From an uncultured bacterium (lineage in GTDB: Bacteria > Patescibacteria > Microgenomatia > Levybacterales > UBA12049): 6,361 bases of DNA. The notes under the pieces were generated by a model that was not told where the DNA came from, did no database searches, and was given only the letters and a program-made list of their open reading frames with translations. Shown piece after piece: positions 3,495-6,361 of the stretch. The stretch is from contig CAMPGJ010000066.1 in NCBI GenBank assembly GCA_946885425.1, forward strand, positions 1 to 6,361, given 5' to 3'. A program made the position numbers and the translations under genes. Numbering within the stretch: position 1 is the first letter of the stretch; every line of letters starts with the position of its first letter.

Positions 3495-6134
3495 TTATTG
3501 CAAATCGTTCAAGAGAGCTTGTGCTAGAGCAATGAGATTATCATGTTCTTCTTGAGAGATTATTCCATTTGCGTAATCAGCGTTTACTTTTGATATAAAG
3601 GCGTTAAGTTGATTAATGGCTGGTTGGATTTTTCCCTGTTCTATAAACGTAGCTACCTTTTTAAGATTTGCCAAATAAGAATTTTCGACGTTAGTAGGGA
3701 AATCATAGTTAACGACTGTTGTTGAGATATTGTCTGCCTGTTCTGTTGGTGTGGGGTTGTCTCCGACAGTGATAGCAACTTCTAATGTTCCTGTTTCAAA
3801 TGGTGCTCCATTGTCAGTTGTTTTAAAGGTAACGACATAGTTACCTGCTTGACTGAGAGTTGGTGTCCATGAAAATGTTCCTGCCTGTGAATCAAATGAT
3901 GAACCTGATGGCAGATTCTCTGCCGAGAGAACAAATGCGTCACCGTCAGGATCAGTCGCATTTACATTAAAGGTGAGAAGCTGCTCTTCGAGTACTTCCT
4001 GTGAGCCAAGGGGATCAAACACTGGTGCACGATTAACATTGCCGACAGTGATAGTGATGAGTTCTGTATCCAGCTCCATTGGATTTCCATCATCCGTGAC
4101 AGTAAACTCTACATTGGGGTAATTGCCTTCCTGCATAAAGTCGGGTGTCCATGTAAAAACTCGGGTGAAGGGATTGAAAGTAGCACCGGGTGGCAAATTC
4201 GTTGCTGAATAAAACAGGGTGTCACCATCAGCATCAATAGCTGAAACTGTGAACTGAAGTGTTTGACCTTCAGCTACCATCTTATTACCTATTGGATCAA
4301 GGAATGGAGCTTGGTTGGATGGTGGTACATATGCTGCCAATCTTATGATATTTGATCTGTCTGCAAAATCACCACCAGTGATCGCATAATAGCGTGTGTA
4401 TCCTGCTTCCGCTCCCCAATAAAGGTCGTTATACTCACGAGCTACAAAATCAACATATCCTGACTCTTGCGAAGATGACCAACCAAAAGCCCCAGCGTGA
4501 AAGCTACCATCGCTCAGGACAAAGTTCAATCCGATTGATCCAGGAGCATAAGTATTTTGTGAATAATGGAATCGGATGGTTGTTTCACTGATCCATTCAG
4601 CACTATCAATATGTACACCTTCATTTTGGAGGGTAAGTGTCTGTGTTTTATGAGGAGTTTCTTCAAGCCCTGAATTATCAACAGACCAATACGTTATTGT
4701 ATGATTTCCAGATCCCGAAACAGTAAAAGGAGATGAATATGTTTGCTGAGATCCTCCGTCTATAGTATAGTAAGTTTGAGAAATCAGATATCCAGAAGCT
4801 GCTGTTGCAGACAGCGTGACCGTTACAGGATTAGAATAATTACCTTGGGCATCAGGAGCAGATGAAAGATTAGCTGCCGTTACAGGCTGACTGTGGGGTG
4901 GTGCCACGTATGCTTCCAGTCTGATTATATTAGTTGATTGACCATCTGCGTTTGCTAAAGCATAATATCGAGTATATCCAGCCTCTGCTCCCCAGTATAA
5001 ATCATTACTCTCATGTGCAACAAAATCGCCATACCCTGACTCTTGAGATACTGCTGTAAAACCTCCTGCTCCTGCATGAAAAGTTCCATCACTTTGAGTA
5101 AAAACGAGGCCTATCGGGTCACCTGGATGAGCATTTCCAGAATAATGGAATCGTATTGTTGTTTCATTGAGCCACTCAGCACTATCAATATGAAGAGCTT
5201 GTTGCTTAATGGTAAATGTTTGTGATTTCTGGGGTGATTCTCCTAATCCCGAATTATCAACAGACCAATACGTTATTGTATGATTTCCTCCTCCACTAAC
5301 AGTAAATGGAGCTGTATATGTCTGCTGAGATCCCCCATCAATAGTATAGTAAGTATCATCAATCAAGTATCCTGATGCCGCATTTGCATTCAGTGAAACA
5401 GTAACTGTGCTAGGATATTCACCATTTGAAAGCGGATCAGGGGATAAGCTTGATGTGGTTACAGGCTGATCATGGGGTGGTGCCACATAAGCAGGTAGTC
5501 TAATGATATTTGACCTGTCTGCAAAGTCACCACCAGTAATCGCATAGTACCGTGTATAACCTGATTCTGCTCCCCAATAAAGATCATTGGACTCATGTGC
5601 AACGAAATCTACATACCCAGATTCTTGTGAAGATGACCAACCAAAAGCCCCAGCGTGAAAGCTACCATCGCTCAGGACAAAGTTTAAACCGATCGCCCCA
5701 GGAGCATATGTGTTTTGAGAATAATGAAATCTAACGGTGGTTTCATTGACCCACTCAGCACTATCGATATGAATACCTTGATGTCTAAGAGTAATTGTCT
5801 GTGAATGAGAATCTTCTCCTAAGCCTGCATTATCAACTGACCAATAGGTTATGTTATGATTTCCCGATCCTGAGACGGTAAAAGGAGACGTATATGTCTG
5901 TTGAGATCCTCCGTCGAGAGTATAATAGGTTTGAGAGATTAAATACCCTGCTGCTGCTGTTGCAGATAATGTGACAGTTACTGGATTAGGATACTTACCC
6001 TCAAAATCGGGTACAGATGAAAAATTTGCTGTTGTTACAGGCTGATCGTGCGTTACAGCAAGAGCTAATTGAGGAGTTATAAAGTTGGTAACCAAAAGTG
6101 CAAGAGTGAATAAAATGGATAAAAATCTTTTCAT
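3495..6134 (-). CDS. Secreted repeat-rich surface protein: three ~192-aa repeats, two Ig-like domains, FIMAH-like C-terminus
   Basis: An 879-residue exported protein, numbered here from the ATG at 6134. Residues 1-26 (MKRFLSILFTLALLVTNF...ALA) form a classical signal peptide with probable cleavage after ALA. Residues 30-605 are three tandem repeats. Each has an OmpL47/chitobiase-C-like beta domain (YYTxDGGSQQTY, FTVSG, NHxITYWSVDNxGL) and then an unrecognised module of about 100 residues (HIDSAEW to YVxPP). Residues 606-791 are two putative Ig/cadherin-like (He_PIG-type) domains with DADGD (634-638), DPDGD (728-732), LPPGATF/LPSGSSF and FTWTP/FSWTP. Residues about 813-879 form a helical region resembling the FIMAH domain. 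I find no cysteine, no LPXTG and no C-terminal anchor. A longer frame from a TTG at 6170 is possible, but that codon is the -35 box of a good promoter and the extra residues spoil the signal peptide. Likely role is adhesion or surface coating; no catalytic motif is visible. Confidence 0.85.
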   Translation of the reverse strand: MKRFLSILFTLALLVTNFITPQLALAVTHDQPVTTANFSSVPDFEGKYPNPVTVTLSATAAAGYLISQTYYTLDGGSQQTYTSPFTVSGSGNHNITYWSVDNAGLGEDSHSQTITLRHQGIHIDSAEWVNETTVRFHYSQNTYAPGAIGLNFVLSDGSFHAGAFGWSSSQESGYVDFVAHESNDLYWGAESGYTRYYAITGGDFADRSNIIRLPAYVAPPHDQPVTTSSLSPDPLSNGEYPSTVTVSLNANAASGYLIDDTYYTIDGGSQQTYTAPFTVSGGGNHTITYWSVDNSGLGESPQKSQTFTIKQQALHIDSAEWLNETTIRFHYSGNAHPGDPIGLVFTQSDGTFHAGAGGFTAVSQESGYGDFVAHESNDLYWGAEAGYTRYYALANADGQSTNIIRLEAYVAPPHSQPVTAANLSSAPDAQGNYSNPVTVTLSATAASGYLISQTYYTIDGGSQQTYSSPFTVSGSGNHTITYWSVDNSGLEETPHKTQTLTLQNEGVHIDSAEWISETTIRFHYSQNTYAPGSIGLNFVLSDGSFHAGAFGWSSSQESGYVDFVAREYNDLYWGAEAGYTRYYAITGGDFADRSNIIRLAAYVPPSNQAPFLDPIGNKMVAEGQTLQFTVSAIDADGDTLFYSATNLPPGATFNPFTRVFTWTPDFMQEGNYPNVEFTVTDDGNPMELDTELITITVGNVNRAPVFDPLGSQEVLEEQLLTFNVNATDPDGDAFVLSAENLPSGSSFDSQAGTFSWTPTLSQAGNYVVTFKTTDNGAPFETGTLEVAITVGDNPTPTEQADNISTTVVNYDFPTNVENSYLANLKKVATFIEQGKIQPAINQLNAFISKVNADYANGIISQEEHDNLIALAQALLNDLQ
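4320..4889 (-). repeat. Surface-protein tandem repeat 3
   Basis: Encodes residues 416-605 (190 residues), from SQPVTAANLSS to YVPPSN. Its C-terminal module matches repeat 1 in subtype (NTYAPG, AFGWSSSQES, GGDFADRSN). It shares a 56-base identical block with repeat 1 and a 38-base identical block with repeat 2. It joins directly to the first Ig-like domain. Confidence 0.9.
4890..5471 (-). repeat. Surface-protein tandem repeat 2
   Basis: Encodes residues 222-415 (194 residues), from DQPVTTSSLSPD to YVAPPH. It is the divergent member: the loops read NAHPGDP, GAGGFTAVSQES and ANADGQSTN where repeats 1 and 3 have NTYAPG, GAFGWSSSQES and GGDFADRSN. The framework HIDSAEW, SQESGYxDFVA, NDLYWGAExGYTRYYA and NIIRL is unchanged. 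Confidence 0.9.
5472..6047 (-). repeat. Surface-protein tandem repeat 1
   Basis: Encodes residues 30-221 (192 residues), from DQPVTTANFSS to YVAPPH, directly after the signal peptide. It has the same two-part structure as repeats 2 and 3. The HIDSAEW landmark recurs at residues 122, 315 and 508, a spacing of exactly 193 both times. Confidence 0.9.
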
Positions 6135-6141
6135 TACTAAA

Positions 6142-6170
6142 ATGATAGATTTATGCAAAGCTTGAGTCAA
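6142..6170 (-). promoter_or_regulatory. Putative sigma70-type promoter of the surface-protein gene
   Basis: On the - strand, TTGACT (6170-6165) and TATCAT (6147-6142) are separated by exactly 17 bases. Only seven bases, TTTAGTA, separate the -10 box from the ATG at 6134, and no Shine-Dalgarno sequence is present. Transcription should start at or within a few bases of the ATG. The TTG codon that could begin a longer frame is the first part of the -35 box, which argues strongly for the ATG at 6134. Confidence 0.65.
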
Positions 6171-6361
6171 GTAAGAAAAAGATTAAATATTTATTAAATT
6201 TATTTGATTGATATTTTAATCTAAATGCCAGTTTTTTCACAAAAAAACATGTGACAAAATTTCTCATTTAGAGTATAAAATTTTATCAAAAATCAGTTGT
6301 GTGTTCCCCAAAGTGGAATATTTATGCTACTCTCCAAAACAAGGCCAAGAAGGTCAGTTTG
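6171..6361. other. AT-rich upstream region without a gene
   Basis: No reading frame or RNA gene can be supported here. The stretch is strongly AT-rich. An interrupted palindrome, TCACA (6237-6241) and TGTGA (6250-6254), with an 8-base A-rich spacer, could be an operator, but it lies about 65 bases upstream of the promoter and is short enough to occur by chance. Confidence 0.4.

Noticed and set aside
4394..5734. Three short + strand frames (4394-4591, 5043-5225, 5552-5734), two of which resemble each other
   Set aside because: They are antisense shadows of the tandem repeats. Their similarity is explained by the repeat structure of the gene on the other strand.
6135..6170. N-terminal extension of the surface protein from TTG at 6170
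   Set aside because: The TTG overlaps the -35 box of the best promoter, and starting at the ATG at 6134 gives a standard signal peptide.

Overview
The window looks like a piece of an AT-rich bacterial genome, most likely from the Candidate Phyla Radiation (Patescibacteria, Parcubacteria-like). That placement is inference. It rests on the compact gene layout, the standard genetic code, a tRNA gene without an encoded CCA, and above all on many short AT-rich or palindromic repeats lying between and inside genes. No marker gene in the window fixes the taxonomy.

From left to right: about 130 bases with no gene; a promoter and a tRNA-Thr(CGU) gene on the + strand; a TAGGG-type inverted repeat; then three protein genes, all on the - strand and converging on the tRNA. 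In transcription order these are: (1) 6134-3495, a secreted, cysteine-free, 879-residue surface protein made of three ~192-residue tandem repeats, two Ig/cadherin-like domains and a FIMAH-like C-terminal helical domain; (2) 3379-1658, a multi-pass GT-C type membrane glycosyltransferase; (3) 1597-308, an O-antigen ligase/polymerase (Wzy/WaaL/PglL-like) membrane protein. Genes 2 and 3 are 60 bases apart and are probably co-transcribed. Genes 1 and 2 each have a good -10 box only 6-7 bases from their ATG, which suggests leaderless or nearly leaderless transcripts.

Together the two membrane enzymes would build or transfer a lipid-linked glycan at the cell surface. The adjacent secreted protein could be a co-displayed adhesin or a glycan acceptor, but nothing in the sequence proves this.

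The most unusual feature is repeat invasion of coding DNA. Four structurally different repeat elements of about 78-93 bases sit in frame inside the two membrane-protein genes. Each encodes a basic stretch in a predicted cytoplasmic loop. Two further elements supply the stop codon of the glycosyltransferase gene together with the first codons of the ligase gene, and the last codons and stop of the ligase gene. This recalls the Rickettsia palindromic elements, but here several unrelated repeat types have been domesticated in one two-gene operon.
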